The notes under the pieces: generated by a model
What the model was told of the DNA's origin: nothing
The model's input: only the letters and a program-made list of their open reading frames with translations
The model's database searches: none
Assembly (NCBI RefSeq): GCF_963576545.1
Contig: NC_083637.1
Location: forward strand, 23,788,007-23,852,006
Reading direction: 5' to 3'
DNA: 64,000 nt
Source of the DNA: Limanda limanda
Lineage: Eukaryota; Chordata; Actinopteri; Pleuronectiformes; Pleuronectidae
Translations under genes and position numbers: made by a program
In this document: positions 33,301 to 47,528 of the stretch, piece by piece
Position numbering within the stretch: the stretch's first letter is position 1
Layout: each line of letters opens with the position of its first letter

Positions 33301-36300
33301 GGCAACATGTTTATAGCAGACGCTGATGAGAAACTCTCTGTGCAGTAAGTGCAAAGTGATTTTTAGTTCCTACCCATCAGTCAAACGTAATTGCATCATT
33401 TTCTACACTTTGACTGAGGATCCATTAAAACCACAGTGTTCTATTTTTGCCTGCTGTTTTGTCATGCAATATCTTACAGTAAATCAAAGTTTAAATTAAT
33501 TTAATACCCCAGTGGGGAATATAAATGATCATGTGTTTTGAATGTTTTTGAAGAATACTGAGAAAAATCGGTAACTGTTACAGTATATACTCAAATTTGA
33601 TTGGTTCAAGCATAACTTCAGCATTTGAGTGGGACAGGGCAGAGTCCTGTTCTGTACCGGATCTGCCTGGACCCGTAAACATATGACCTGACCTGTCCCC
33701 CGTGATGAAACACACAAGCTCTATACACAGATACTCACATGAAATGGGTGATGGCCTCCGTGTCCTCCCTGTGCTGCTGCAGCTGTCGGTGTGTTTCCTC
33801 TGCAACAATGTGCCTAGCCTGTGGCCATCAAAAGCAAATACATTTTGGCACTTTTAAAAATGTTAAGAACGTATTCAGCTCTGACTATTTCGTCTCCATG
33901 TATGTGATCCATTTGTAAGAACTAGCAATTTCACAGTTGGTCTTGACTCAGATTTGAAGCGGTGAAAGGTGGTGTAATGGGTTTTGACAATAAGAAAATC
34001 CTTCTGGCTGACCAGGCTTCATACAAGACTGTGAATGATTTGAACAGCTCAGTCCAATCTTATGTGAAGATTTGACTTAAGAAATGAAAGAGCTCATTCA
34101 AACCATCAACTTCTCTCATCTCAGGACAAATGAGGCGATTCTGCTGGCACTGTATGAGGCCGTGCACCTTAACCGCAACTTCATCACTGTATTAGCTCAG
34201 GTAAGGTGCTCTGCTTTTACTTTTTCTCCCGTGGTTTTACTGTTGTTAAAAACTTGGATAGAGGCCCAGGTGGAGATCATTTCCCACTCACTTTTATTGT
34301 ATCAAAGTCTCTGTACCTGTGTTGTTACCCAAAATAAAGTTTCACCTCTGATAAATTTATGCTCCCAATAAATGTTTTCAAAATAAGAGTATTTACATAC
34401 TTGTTAAAGGTCGTCATACCTTACTTATTATAATTGGTCACACATCAAAACACTCAATTTAAGAAAATCCAGATATTTTGTGAACACATTTCTTGAAGCT
34501 TTTTTGAATCTTAAAATCTGCATTTAACGCTGGTGTATTTTAAAAAAAGAAATGGTAAAGGTTTTTTATTCCTTTGCCTAATCTGCTGCCAGTCATGACA
34601 TCTGCAATGTGAACTGACATCAGATAAAGATATAAAACCCTGGACAGTGGTTAGAAAGTAGGAGACAGACCTTAATTCTTCTGACTGTTAAATGTATTAT
34701 TTTTTCGGTAGGTGCTCAATGTCAGCAGTAGAGTTGATACTGTGTTGGTATCAGTGTCTCTTGAAAGGTGAAAACAACTTCATCACTGTTTATTGATCCG
34801 CACAGTGACATTCATACACATTTACTACTAAGCAAATCCCTCTAAGGTGTAGCCAGGTCAGATGTTGTTTTAATATCATACACAGAAGCTGTCAAGGCCT
34901 TTAAGATCAGTGAGCATCAATGATTAATGTTAACTTCTGTGTAATTATTTTGCACTACAAAGAGGGCTGTGAAATATGAACAGTTATTTGACAAAGTCTT
35001 GACAGTTCAAATTGAGGCCATGTTTTTCCAGATTTAACTTGTCAAAGCACCCATGATCTTTCATGATTCTTTGCCACAAGGTCAACTCCTGTCCAGTATT
35101 ATGCCGATGTGTCACATTCACTCTCCTCCGTGTTTAATTTAGTTGCGTTCATGCAAGTTTCCCACTCACACCTGTGGATGAACAATATTGTACCAAAGAA
35201 TGTAATTTATTGCACAGCCCTGCTGATTTGTTCTCCCTGTCCTTGTTTGTTTCTGCTGTACAACATGTTTTGGTATTTCAGTTTGTGAAAGGATACAAGG
35301 GTCAGTTATTGAGTTATGTTTGTGTTTTTTTTTTCAACAGAGCCACCCTGAGATTGACATCCCAACCACACCTACCACCCCTACTCCAATGACACCGACA
35401 TCCCCACTCGGCACAACGCCGCCCTCCCTAGACAGTAATCCATTCTCTTTTGAAATACTTTTACTCTGACAGTCAGGCAAACATGCTATCATCTCTGTGA
35501 CATTAGCTACTGTATACATTTTTTGGGGATGACGCCAGAGCTTTGTTGAGGAGGAGAGCTTTAGCCCATCTGCTCTGTGTGTTCACAAATGTTTTGTATA
35601 ACCTCCTCAACTGTGAGCAAAATGGAACTACCCACCCTAAGATAGGTTAAAGGGAGTCCGCTCTCTAAAACTTATGGCAACAAGGGTCTCTTCTCTTTGC
35701 TCTTATTTAATCCTAACTGTGTCCATACATTTTTGATAACCACTTCAAATATGGCAAATCCCTTTTCATTGCTGCCTTGAGCAGAAACTCACACACACAT
35801 ACAGTACACCTACACCAGTACCACCTTTTCAAATATTCACTGGATTTTAAGTTCATATGAAAGAAGTGATATACTGAAAACACACTTCTAATGTGGCTTT
35901 ATTACATTTTCATGTGGAAATGATTACTGTAGCCCAAGTGCTTACTCATTTCTGAAACTGGTGCATGGCTTTAACTTCAGGTTATGTTGCAGGCACATTC
36001 AAGAGCAGGTCATTTAGCATGCGCACACGCTGTAACCATCTAAAGGTGCATGTTTCTATCCCTGGCTAGTTCTTCCTCCATTGATTTGAACCTAAGAGCC
36101 ATTTTGTATATAAAATATTTACCTCCAGCTTCAGATACAGATGAATGTTTCACATGCAGGGTGCATTATGACATGTGATGGGAGCCTCAGCACTTAGCGG
36201 GTCCTGTGCTCGGACCAGAAGCATTTGCACACACATGCCTGCATCACATGTCAGGAATATACTTTGTTCCTTCCACGGGTTTCCCCCTGCGTGATGATAT

Positions 36301-39300
36301 GTTTCCTGACAGTGTGAGATCTTCTTTCCCACCACTCCTGCAGTGATCTGACAAGACAGGAGATAAATGAGGGTCTGTAGGGTGGAGGGGGAGAGAAAAG
36401 ACCGGCTCATCATTTATCCATGAAACAAAGTGTGATTCAAACTACAGAGATTTTTAAATGGATGAACCTGATTGTCTAGACAACACAGCAAGCTACAGTG
36501 AGGCATTATTGGGACAAACAAATACTTCTTTACTCGTTTATTCGTATAGTTAGGCTGTAGGGACGGCTTTTTTGACAATATTTTTTATCAAATTACAAAC
36601 GTTTGACTTCTTGCACATGTTTTGATTTAAAGATCAGTTTATCATAATTATGTTCTCTCTGTTTATTCCACATAAAAAGTAAATCCTCTTTCTCCATAAG
36701 ATGTAGAAAGATTATTTGTAAGAATTTAGGTTGCACTGATTGTGTCTGAAGTTTTATATATACTTGTGCTTTATAGTGATGAACAACCCAGAACTGCCCC
36801 TGGATCCCAACCTGGGGACCAGCAACCTCCTCATCACCTTCCTCAAGTATGCCTCCATCGTAATGCAGGACACTAAAGGTAAACGGAAACCTTCACATCC
36901 TCTCCTTTGTCTCTTCTTACCCCCTGAATAGTTATCAGCCTGTATAACATTATTATATTTTTTATCTTTTAAGAGTCTCATGTTTGTGTTTGCAGATGAG
37001 CATAGACTCAACAGTGCCAGACTGTGCCTAATCATCCTCACCTGCATAGCAGAGGTATGAGCAGCTCATGCTTCCATGTGCTCCAACAATCCATCTGTGG
37101 CCCTGTTGAGACCCGGTATTTACATCCGTCCTGAGAGATCTGATCACAAGAGGACACATGCACATGTGTTCACAACTGACATTAGAATGTGTCCTGAATG
37201 CGTCTACTGTGGACATTTGTGATAAGATCTCACTTCCTCACTATATACAAATAATCACCTCCGAATGTGGTGGGACTGAGTGATGGGATCTCAAGACGCA
37301 GTGAGGACTGTGGGTGTGTTCAGACCACTTAGAGCTGACCATTTGTGATTGGATCTCTCAAGATGGACGTCAATACCAGGTCTGAACCGGGTCTTTGTTG
37401 TCATGGTCTATGTTCTAAATCCACCTGTGTGTGTGTGATAGGACCAGTATGCTGATGCCTTTCTTCATGATGACAATATGAACTTCAGAGTCAATCTCCA
37501 TAGAATGGTGAGTTTATCATCAAACATATGCAGACACTTTCGTCTGTCAGCGTTAAACTCTGTGATATTTTTATTATGTTTAACTGTGTCAGGCATGTCT
37601 TCCATAAATGATCACTAATTAAAGCTGATATATACTGACAGTATTCTGATACACTGGTCCCTCACTTGTGTACAGTATCCTCACACACACAGACACACAG
37701 TAACACACACACACAGTTTTCATTAACAGAATTTTCCTGGTTGTCATGGAAATTGTTGTGTAATAGTTGTTTTTAATCATTTTAGTCATGTGATTAAGAC
37801 ACATTGGTTGCTTTATTGGTTTATGGCCACCTATTAAACACCTTTAGCATGCAATATTGGTCAGATGATAACAACTGAATGATCGTCCATGATAACTGAA
37901 TAAAATCCACAGATAAAGAGATCAAATGTGGCAGAGAGCTCTGTACAATTCCCAATAACGAGTAAAGTCCTACAAAAATGTTCTTTTCTACCTAATTTAT
38001 CTTTTTCAGCCCATGAGGCACAGAAAAAAACCAGTGGACAAGAACATGCCTTCCCGGCCGCTGGTGTGTGCTGTTCTAGGTATGAGGCAGATTTATAACT
38101 GGGGTTTTCTAAGCACTGGAAATAATTGATCATTGATATTTTTGAATGCTAGTTAGTCCACTATAACCTCTTATTAGCTTTCTGAGTCTCCCATGGCAAC
38201 TGGTTTAGTGGGAAACCAAATATTTTTATTTAAAAGTTGAGGACACACGGTTAATTAGTCCCATGTATATGTTCATTAGATATTTTTCAAATAGGTTTTG
38301 AAGTTTTTTTCCTGTGATTTTCTTTTCCTCCCCGGAGTCCTGCTGAAGCTTTGTCTGCTTTTGCTTTACAGCTGTAACCGATGATTTTCTGTCTCTGTCT
38401 CTCCTGTATCTTTCTTTAGACCTGATGGTGGAGTTTATTGTCACTCATATGATGAAGGAATTCCCCATGGATTTATATTTGTGAGAGCACACACACACAT
38501 TATTCAAATACTAGTCTTATACAGACATCTGCTCTGTTTGTCACAGTTTCACATATTTTTTATTTGTGCAGGCGCTGTGTGCAGATCATCCACAAACTCC
38601 TCTGCTACCAGAAGAAATGCAGAATCCGATTACACTACACCTGGAGAGAGCTCTGGTCAGGTATAGACAGCTCACTTTAGGTTAGGTACATCAGATTAAT
38701 GAGTGATAATTAGTTGTAATGATTGATCTTGAATTTTACACTTAATTATGAGTTATTTGCAAGCATCATTTTATAACTAGTCTCTTCAAGGTTTCATGAC
38801 AGGACAGTTTAGAACCTAATTGATAAAAACATCACCTCTTCAGTTGAGTAAAGAGTTCCTGCTTTCACAAAACTAAACCAATCTCTCTTTGAAGTCATTG
38901 GGCCTGTTATTGTGTAAATGTATTGCATCATTGAGACTGGATAATGAGCCTCTAAAGGAAGAACAATCCATCCTAGTGGCCTTGCTTTCAGCCTGGTCAA
39001 CACACAGTAGGATAACGTTTCAGCGTGTAATGGCCCCATCGCACCGTTTCTCATTTGAATACACATTTTCTCCAATCAGACCAATAATCTGCTTAATTCC
39101 CTGAATAACATGGCCCTCTCCTCCTGGTGGTGATAATAGTAAACCATGAAATAGGACTGCCTTAATAAAGAAACACACTGAGGGAAGCAGGCTGCTGCCT
39201 CTGCTGGTAGACGGCTATCAGCTCTTCAGATTATTTAATTAATGCCAACATATCTGCCCCTGCACAGCTCTCATCAACCTGCTGAAGTTCCTGCTGTCAA

Positions 39301-42300
39301 ATGAGACCACACTGCTGGGCAAGCACAACATCTTTCATCTGGCCTTACTGGTGAGAAACACCACACTCGCACATACACACTCCCAAAACACACAGACCAG
39401 AGCCTGACAGAGTGCAGCCCACAATGCTGATTGTTTTCACAGAGATGCGTGTATTGTCTTGGAGAAAGACGACAGGATGAAGTAAATGTGCAGCTTTATA
39501 TTCCAGCCTATGCATATGAAATCAAACTCTTAAAATGGTTTAAATAGTATTTTTTATTAGTATTTGTAGAGGAGGAGAAAAACCCAAACTCACTGTGTTT
39601 GCATAAACTGTCAGAGCATGAATTTACACAGATCAGCTACAACATAAAGACCAGTTACACGTTTTAATGCTGTAGCTGATCTGTGTATTTTTAGTTAAGC
39701 CTTGAAAAACTATTGATATACTAGAACGTATTTTCTATCAAGAATTATAAATTACTAAATAATATTCAAATCACATTACTGATGTTGTAGATCAAATATC
39801 TTTGTTCCTATCTCTTTGAGTGTGAAAGTGTTGTAGGTACATTCAAACTGTATGTGTTTGTGTTTCCTCATCCAGGTAGTGAACCTATTCAATATGTTCA
39901 TAACGTACGGTGACACGTTCCTGCCCACCTCCAACAGCTACGACGAGCTGTACTATGAAATCGTCCGAATGCACCAGGTCTTCGACAACCTCTACTGTAT
40001 GGGTAAGAAAGTAGACTGTTATACTTTAGTAGAATTAAGTCACATGCCGCCAACTGTGGGTCTTCAGCTGGCTTTAAGAAGAAAGCTCTGTATTGTTAGT
40101 ATGGACATAATAGCAGAGTTTTTTTTATTTGTTCAAAGAGCATATAACAGGCTTTGTTTGTTATACAGGAGCTTTTATCTTCAAGAGATGCACTACTTCA
40201 ATAACCTTCAGCAGTTCAGACTCTGAGCCCAGCAGAATTTAAGTGTGCATACTATGCTTTTCAGGTGCCTTAAAGGTCAAATTTCTATTCCTGACTTTTT
40301 CCCTTTAAGTATCTACATGTTACCTGCCCACCAATCAACTAGTTCGGCTCAATTTGGATTAGCAGAAAAGATGCTATGGCTGCTATGGCTATAGTTAAGT
40401 TTATGGCTGATCAGGAAGCCTCTAGGTAAGGGACGTGATGTTGCTCAGACAAACTCTAAGCAGTTGACCAATCAGAGCAGATTGGGTTGTTTTGGAGGGA
40501 GTCTGACTCACACCCAGTCTGTTTCAGACTGGGTGTGAGAAGAAGAGACAAATGTGAACATTACAGCAACCTGTTCTAGAAAATCCCCCAATTCAAATTA
40601 TGAACCTTTAAATTACCAAAATATGGGCCCTTGAATATGGATTCAAAGGGGGCGCTTTTGCTGCTCAGCTAAAGTAAATTGGTGTTGCTTTAAGTCATTT
40701 ATCAAGTTGTCTTTCATTGACTGTTTGCAATTTGTGTGACTGCACATGCATCTGATTCTGTTTGTTTCTCTGTCTTCTAGTTTTGAGGGTATCAACCAAC
40801 ACGGGCCAGTGGAAAGAGCCAGCCAGCAAAGTCACACACGCCCTTGTCAATGTTAGGTAAAAACACACACACACACACACTTAGCTTACATATACTGTAC
40901 GCTAAGAGGGAGAAAAGGGTCAAATTGGATTGCACGGAATTGAAAACAAGAACATGTCGGAGGAAGGTCAAAGTAAAGGGAATGAAGTAAAGGCTTTGGA
41001 ACTATAATTTCTCCATCCCTAGCCTGCTTCTTTTTTTTTCGTCCCAGGACTCGTCTTCTCGATCATTTTAAAGCCTTTATCTCCTTCACCCCAAACGGAC
41101 TCCACACACTCAATGTTCCTCTCCAACAGTTTCCTATTCCCATAATCTCCCTCTCCTCCTCCTCCATCTTCTCTGACGAGATGATCCTCTGAGGTCACCC
41201 TGGCTCGGGGGCCCCCGTGGGCATCAGAGCGAGCGGGTATACTCCCCCTGGATTCAGCAACTCAGCTGGTCTCCCGATTGAGTCGTCTGCACTATTTAAT
41301 CAGCAGTCACAAGGGTTCAGGGAAGGCAGGAAGGAGAGCGAAGGAATAATGAACAGATGAATAAATTAATTAAGGTAGAGTGGTATAAAGAATCCAGAGA
41401 GACAGTGTTGAAATCATCTCAAATGAAGGGACCAATTTCAATTTTGAATTCCATTAATTTTATCCTTCACGTTGAAATGACAGCAGAAATACCACTAACA
41501 GAGAGTTCTCTGCATTTTTGTCATTATAATTTATTTGATGTATTACTCCTTCTAACCCAGGACTAAATAAGCCACTTCATCTCACTGCTGTGCTTATTGC
41601 ATCAACTTATATATGTGCTATAATGCTGTTTATTTCTGAGAGATGAATGGTGATGCTGGAATTGCATCTGAATTTACATCTGAACCTCCCTGGTGTGCTC
41701 ACACAATATGAAGGACGCACTAAGATAGAATTCAATGGGGTGGAGAAATGAGTTTAGTGTTAAACAGGCTGTTAAAACATTGCTTGTCAAAGATCAAGTT
41801 AAAAAGGGTCAACACCTTTTTATAATAATTCGTTTTTTTATATTCTTAATTTGCTCCTAAACAAGAACTTACTCCATAAATAGCTTTTCCAGAAAGCATT
41901 AAAATGGGTGAAAGTCTACAATGCCGCCGTAGCCAGTCCAATGTGTAGTCTTGCATTTCGTAGAGTGGTGTGTATATTTAAATAATTGTTTTTACTTTAT
42001 TTGTATAGCACTTATCTAAACAAGGTTACAAAGTGTGCCAAAAAATCCATGGCAAAAAAATAAACGAGTAAAAATCAAAGTTATTCAAAATCATTTCTGT
42101 ATCATTTCAGAAGTGCCTCTGCTTTTGTCTTTAAGGGCCATCGTCAACCACTTTAACCCCAAGATTGAGTCGTACGCTGCCGTGAACCACATCTCCCAGC
42201 TGTCAGAGGAACAGGTAAACACGCCAGACTCCAACTCCTCTTACTCTCAAGGAAATACAAATAAACTTCACCAACATCCCAGGGCCATCCGGGCTGAACT

Positions 42301-45300
42301 CTACTGAAACCTCATCGCTGTCATGTCAAAAGACAAAAACACAGAAATGACTACAAACACTCAAACAAGCATGCCGGGCCAATAGTTGGTGACACATCAA
42401 TTAAATATCAGGGAAGAATGCAGTTGTATAAGTAATATTGGGCGAGGCCTCTGTGAATGCTGCTAATGTGTTGCAGTGATGCTAAATCTAGCTGCAAACT
42501 TGCAATCAATTGTGAGGACACTTCTCATACAAAAATCCTGCAACAATGTTCATGACAGATCCCGACACACACATTTTGGTTGTTGTCACTTATGGAGACA
42601 CTGAAACACAACAGATTTGATACAGTTTTTATTAAACACAAACAGAATTCACCTCCCACTGTGTTTTTAAAACATTACCCCATAAGGAAAGTTTGATTTA
42701 TTGTGATTATAGATGTTTGTGCTATATATTTAGAGAACAGTCATTGTTGCGGTTTCTCTGATGTCTTCAGACACTCGTTGAAATAACGAAGCACACAGTA
42801 GGAGACCCGCTGCAAAACACACAGCGTGCGAAGTGACTCATTAAGCATCTGGACAGCTTATGAAATGCTTGAAGTTATTCCTTTATCATTAGTAGAAAAA
42901 GTTGAGTGTGGACTGGAGGGAAGCTGAACAGTTACTGATAGTGCTGTGAGCTCCACTTTAGATCCTTTATCATATATGTCAAATCGGAGCGGAAAGGAAA
43001 GCCGCCAGGAGTCCCTTTTTTTAACAAGGTGATAAGAGAGTGATGGATTTGGTCATTAAACTCCCCAATTACCTCTCCACTTTTATCTGCTAGATTTATT
43101 CACAACAAAGAGGGAAGGAAGAAGTTGGCTTCAGTGTCAATGAGCTGCCAGTGCTTTATATGATTTCCCACTTGTGATATTAACTCATTAAATAAAGTGA
43201 CTTTGTTTTTGAGTTGGTGGGTCCCAGCACTTTTCTTAACATTAGTAGAAGTCGTCATAGAGCTGCTGAACACTGGCAGTAAATTGAGTATTAACAGAAA
43301 ATGGTTTAAAATACACCTAACCAGGCCTTTAACTGTAGCCCTGTATTCTAATGCCCTTATTTCCTTATATTCACTCATATTAGTTATTGGATATTTTAAG
43401 TTTCCCCACCATAATGTTAACATGTAGAGTGTTGTTGTAAAGGAGGATTATGAACAAACATGAACAACCTAATGACAGGATAACCAAAAGTATAAACCAT
43501 AGATAAAACCATACAAAATTGATCATATCTTATGTTAGCTATAAGACTTGGTCTGTTTTCTAATACTCAGCTTTGTGCTAAAATAAAACGGAGAGCAGCA
43601 TGAACAAATTACCCAGGGCTGGGAAACCTTTTCAGGCTGTTTCAATCTTTCAAGGGACATGCTAAATTATTTAACAGATATGTTAGATTAACCTCTTTAA
43701 TTCCAGGGCTAGAACCTCTTATATTCAGCCGGGTGCCTGATGTCAGAACGTAGTGATGGTAGAATCCACACTTCAGTTCATACCTGTTTTTCGTGTGTGT
43801 GTATGTGTGTCTGTGTGTGTGGTGGGTGCGAAAAAAAAAACAGGGGGCGGGGGGGTGTTTCTAGGTTTAATTATAACCACAACAAGCGCAACACAGTTAA
43901 GTTGATTCCAGTTCAACCAAGGAAATGGATGCAACAAAAATCAATCGTTGTGGGTTTTACTGCGTTTTGAAAACATGCGACAGGCTGCACAGCTTCCAGC
44001 CCGTGTGATGATACTATTATCAGCTGGTTTCCCAGGTCAGGGTCAGTCTGTCTCAGAATTTTGAGTCTTTGACAGAGACATTGTTGTAAATCATCACATT
44101 TGGTTGAGCCATGCATGGGTTTCAAATACAGTAAGTCCTCCCTCTTAACCATTTGTCAGTTAACCTACTAAAAAAATGGCTTGTTGGGCAATATTGATCA
44201 TATCTGTTGTTTCATCGCAGGCCAGAGAGAAGGGAATGCACTTTTCTTTCGCTGTCCTTCAATCTCTTTTCAATATCTTCAATTTCCAATCATTTGTCCA
44301 CTTTGCAACAGCACCTGTGAGGCCCACACACTAATTCTCCTTCTGATTGAGATTTCAGCTTCTTAGTTATTAGCTCATTAACCAGCATTACCCCGGGTCT
44401 GTCACAATGTGGTCTCGTTGAATCTGTGTGTTGACACACTCATTCCACTGAAGATCTTTGAATTCATCGAGAGTGTTTGTCCCTGTAACTCGTTAGTTTG
44501 AGGTTTTCAGTTGCAAAGATGTTGAGATTGGACCTTTTCATCATGTAACCATATTCTAGCAAACTAGGGACACTAGCTTTTCTTTTATTTCAACAACAAG
44601 AAATTAGTTTGTTCTTTTTCTTTTGAAAAAATCTAATATTCTGCATCATGTCTTCTGTCACTGTGATGTTTTTCTGCTATGACACATAAATACTAAATAT
44701 CACATATACATAATGTCTTTCATTGACCCTGACTGTGATCTCACATCCTCCCTGAACAACATTAGTCAACAAAACCTTCTGACACAATCTCTACACAAAG
44801 ATTGTACCGAACCCTGCTTGACCAAATGTCGAGCACTCAAATATATCATTGTTAACGGCCAATCACACTGTGGTTTTAATATGTAGGAAATATAAAAGTA
44901 CTGATAGTGATTATTAAGTGATTTGGATCAAGAAACAAATTTTAAAAAAACTTGTTTTTAAACTGCAGTAATTTTACACTGAATTAATGCCTATTGATTT
45001 TTCTTTTGGAAGGTAATGATTATAAAGTACTTACTCGTGTTGAGTAAGGAAAGAGACGGACCGAGGATGTCTCACCTTGTTGAGCTCAATGAGACAAATT
45101 GGGATTTTTTTAATATTGGCTATACAAATATAATTTGTGTGATTTATTAAGATGGTATAATGGCAACAATAATTTTTATGGCTTTGATTGATGATAAACA
45201 GTTGTTTTGAAACTTTTAGATTCATAAAGTGTCAAATGTCCTTTATAATTTAGAAAAGAATTGCACTCTGCAAAGTCACACACATAATAAGAGAAAAACA

Positions 45301-46535
45301 TCGTATTGAATAATCCAAAAATGTTCATCTCGCTTCTTGCATTCCACTGATTACGTCAAACTATCCAGAGCATCTTGTGTCTGTGGATTTGAACCTGTAC
45401 GATAGAGCAGAGCAGCGACAGAGAAGTCGAGCACAGATGATGAATTGAATCAGTTTAAGGCACGTTCACATTGTCACTTCCCACTAAGCCTTTTGTTTTT
45501 CTGCCGTCTGCCTCCCTCCATCCTTGCTTTTTAATGAAGTGAATGTGATACAGACTTTGCATTTTCATCCCGCGTCTTTTGACATACAAGCCACGTGCAA
45601 GCCAAGCGCCGGCGGCACGCTCGGTCCCGACAGTGACACCAGAAGATGGATGGCCTCCAGAAACACACACAGCATCAAAACAGGCTGCTGTAGTGTGTCT
45701 GTCTGTCTGTCAGACACAGAATACAACATCAGAGTCAAGGCACACTCCAGCACACAAGGCTGCTTTTGTATCCACGCTTCAAGATACACATACTGCCAGC
45801 CGTGTGCACGTAATTCCATCTGCCCAGTGATGCAGAGAGGAAACAGCCTGAAACAGAGACCACGACGGCTTTTCTCTAATTCTCCTTTTACTTAGACTTT
45901 ATTTTAAACTCTCGCTGCTAACCAATTCGTCATAGCTTTCCCCTCCTTTACCCCCTCCGCTTCTCTTTTGTTCCCCTCCTTTCCATTTGTTGCTAATGAG
46001 AAACAAACTTTAACACACATTAGTTGAGGTTACGATTCAAACCTGCCTCCACATTTCCACACACACAGAGAGAGAGGGATGGGGGGATGATTTAGAACTG
46101 AGAGAGGTATGCGGATGAATTTTTCATCAGCGTACATCAGAGGTTGAATATAAACAACAGACCTTTTATTCCTGAGCAGAGCTGTATAATTATAAGAGTC
46201 AAATAAAAGGGAGAATGATGAATGATTTACACTTCTTCATCCTCTGTCAATAAATCTAAAAATTATGATTTAGCTGCACATAAGATAAACTGCAAAGGCC
46301 ACAGGAGAATATGTAGAGCGATAAGAGCTGGCACGTGTGTGTTGCGGTGCTCAGGGAAGCATGACAAGACGCGGCTCATGCTGTGCAGAGTGTTGCAGGG
46401 CCATTAATAAAATAATGAAAGCTCTGCTCAGGGCCTCTTTCCCCACTGAATGATAAAATGACAGGGATTCAAATGCTGTATCTCACTGCTAACTTTACTT
46501 CAGGCAAGTATCCTGTGCATAACACACACAGACAC

Positions 46536-46620
<85 letters not shown>

Positions 46621-47278
46621 CACACACAGACACACACACACAGAAACACACACAGACACACACACTGTTCGAGTGAGTTGAAGGGACCAGATATGTTGCT
46701 CCAGTATTGCAACCCTCTAAATGATCTCTCATGAATATAAATGTTCTATTAAGGTATTACACGCTAATTGTATTTGACTGTTTGAGTTCACTGTAAGATG
46801 CATTAGACAGTCGTGCGTGTTGTGCGGTTAGAGGTTATGCAACAGTTGTTTAGATATTTCTCTCTGTTGTCATCAGGTGCTGGAGGTGGTTAAAACCAAC
46901 TATGACACACTCACCCTCAAACTGCAGGATGGTCTGGACCAGTTTGAGAGATACTCGGAGCAGCCCAAAGAGGCGGCTTTCTTCAAGGAGTTGGTAAGAT
47001 GAAGAGCAGTGCATTGTGGGAGTATAGGGGTTTGATGTTGTCTCCACCTAAACAGCTCCTTTTAGTGATTTGTGGGCACATAACAAGTCAAACTGATTCA
47101 TGAAAGAGTCCAAGGTGTAGAGGATGTGGTGAGCAGAGGTTGATAACATGGCACGTGGATTAAATGTCTCTCTCTGTGTCTCCAGGTTCGCTCCATCAGT
47201 CTGAATGTGAGGAAGAATGTCTCTTTGAACACAATGAGTCAGGACGTCCTGCTCAAAGAGTTCTCCACCATCTCCTGA
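30315..47278 (+). CDS. armh3: ARMH3 / C10orf76 orthologue, 689 aa, 25 coding exons
   Basis: Golgi-associated armadillo-like helical protein that binds the kinase PI4KB and supports GBF1/Arf1 function (family knowledge). Coding exons: 30315-30416, 30510-30566, 30661-30807, 31163-31270, 31361-31453, 31543-31617, 31716-31802, 32379-32435, 32571-32614, 33094-33154, 33298-33344, 34125-34200, 35341-35434, 36777-36878, 36996-37054, 37442-37507, 38010-38079, 38420-38480, 38572-38660, 39268-39350, 39876-40002, 40781-40856, 42136-42214, 46877-46993, 47186-47278. All introns are GT-AG and phases join to 689 codons, the human length. It opens [20 protein letters not shown], and conserved segments include [39 protein letters not shown] and [21 protein letters not shown] Thr/Pro-rich stretch (exon 13) is the least conserved part. 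The C-terminal half carries the DUF1741-type region. No membrane segment is seen. The start is supported by an 8-nt leader after the acceptor. Confidence 0.97.
39624..39687. repeat. Small inverted repeat, likely DNA-transposon remnant
   Basis: TACACAGATCAGCTAC is followed about 30 bp later by GTAGCTGATCTGTGTA, an exact inverted complement. The ATCAGCTACAACATAAAGACCA wording resembles the ends of fish Tc1/mariner-like remnants. It lies in an armh3 intron. Confidence 0.5.
40274..40607. mobile_element. Candidate TTAA-flanked MITE in armh3 intron
   Basis: A 334 bp segment flanked by TTAA on both sides (40270-40273 and 40608-40611). Ends AGGTCAAATTTC and AATTATGAACCT are imperfect inverted complements. 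It contains a perfect hairpin at 40507-40539. It is similar in size and target preference to the 1503-1837 element but not the same sequence. Confidence 0.45.
42215..46876 (+). other. armh3: Large armh3 intron (4.7 kb)
   Basis: The longest armh3 intron, between GTAAAC and ATCAG. It is AT-rich with one long CA microsatellite near its 3' end (46523-46666) and a short TG/poly-A patch around 43795-43840. I see no gene, RNA gene or clear mobile element inside it. Confidence 0.7.
46523..46666. repeat. (CA)n compound microsatellite
   Basis: About 144 bp of CA ending in CAGACACACA/CAGAAACACA higher-order units, about 210 bp before an armh3 exon. Confidence 0.95.
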
Positions 47279-47463
47279 GAGACACACACACACACACCCA
47301 CCCACCCACCCCTCAGATGGACACAGACCGTGAATTGAATGTGCGTGTGGACATGTACACATACTTACACATTCCTCACTTGTTCTCTCCATCCGTCGTC
47401 TCCACTTCTCACCCTCTTGTCTCCTGTAAAGCGAACAGTGGAAACAGAGACGGATGCACCTTA

Positions 47464-47528
<65 letters not shown>

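Noticed and set aside
45455..45895. Overlapping 71-123-codon frames on both strands in the large armh3 intron
   Set aside because: GC-richer patch open in several frames at once, with no domain or splice sites joining the armh3 frame.
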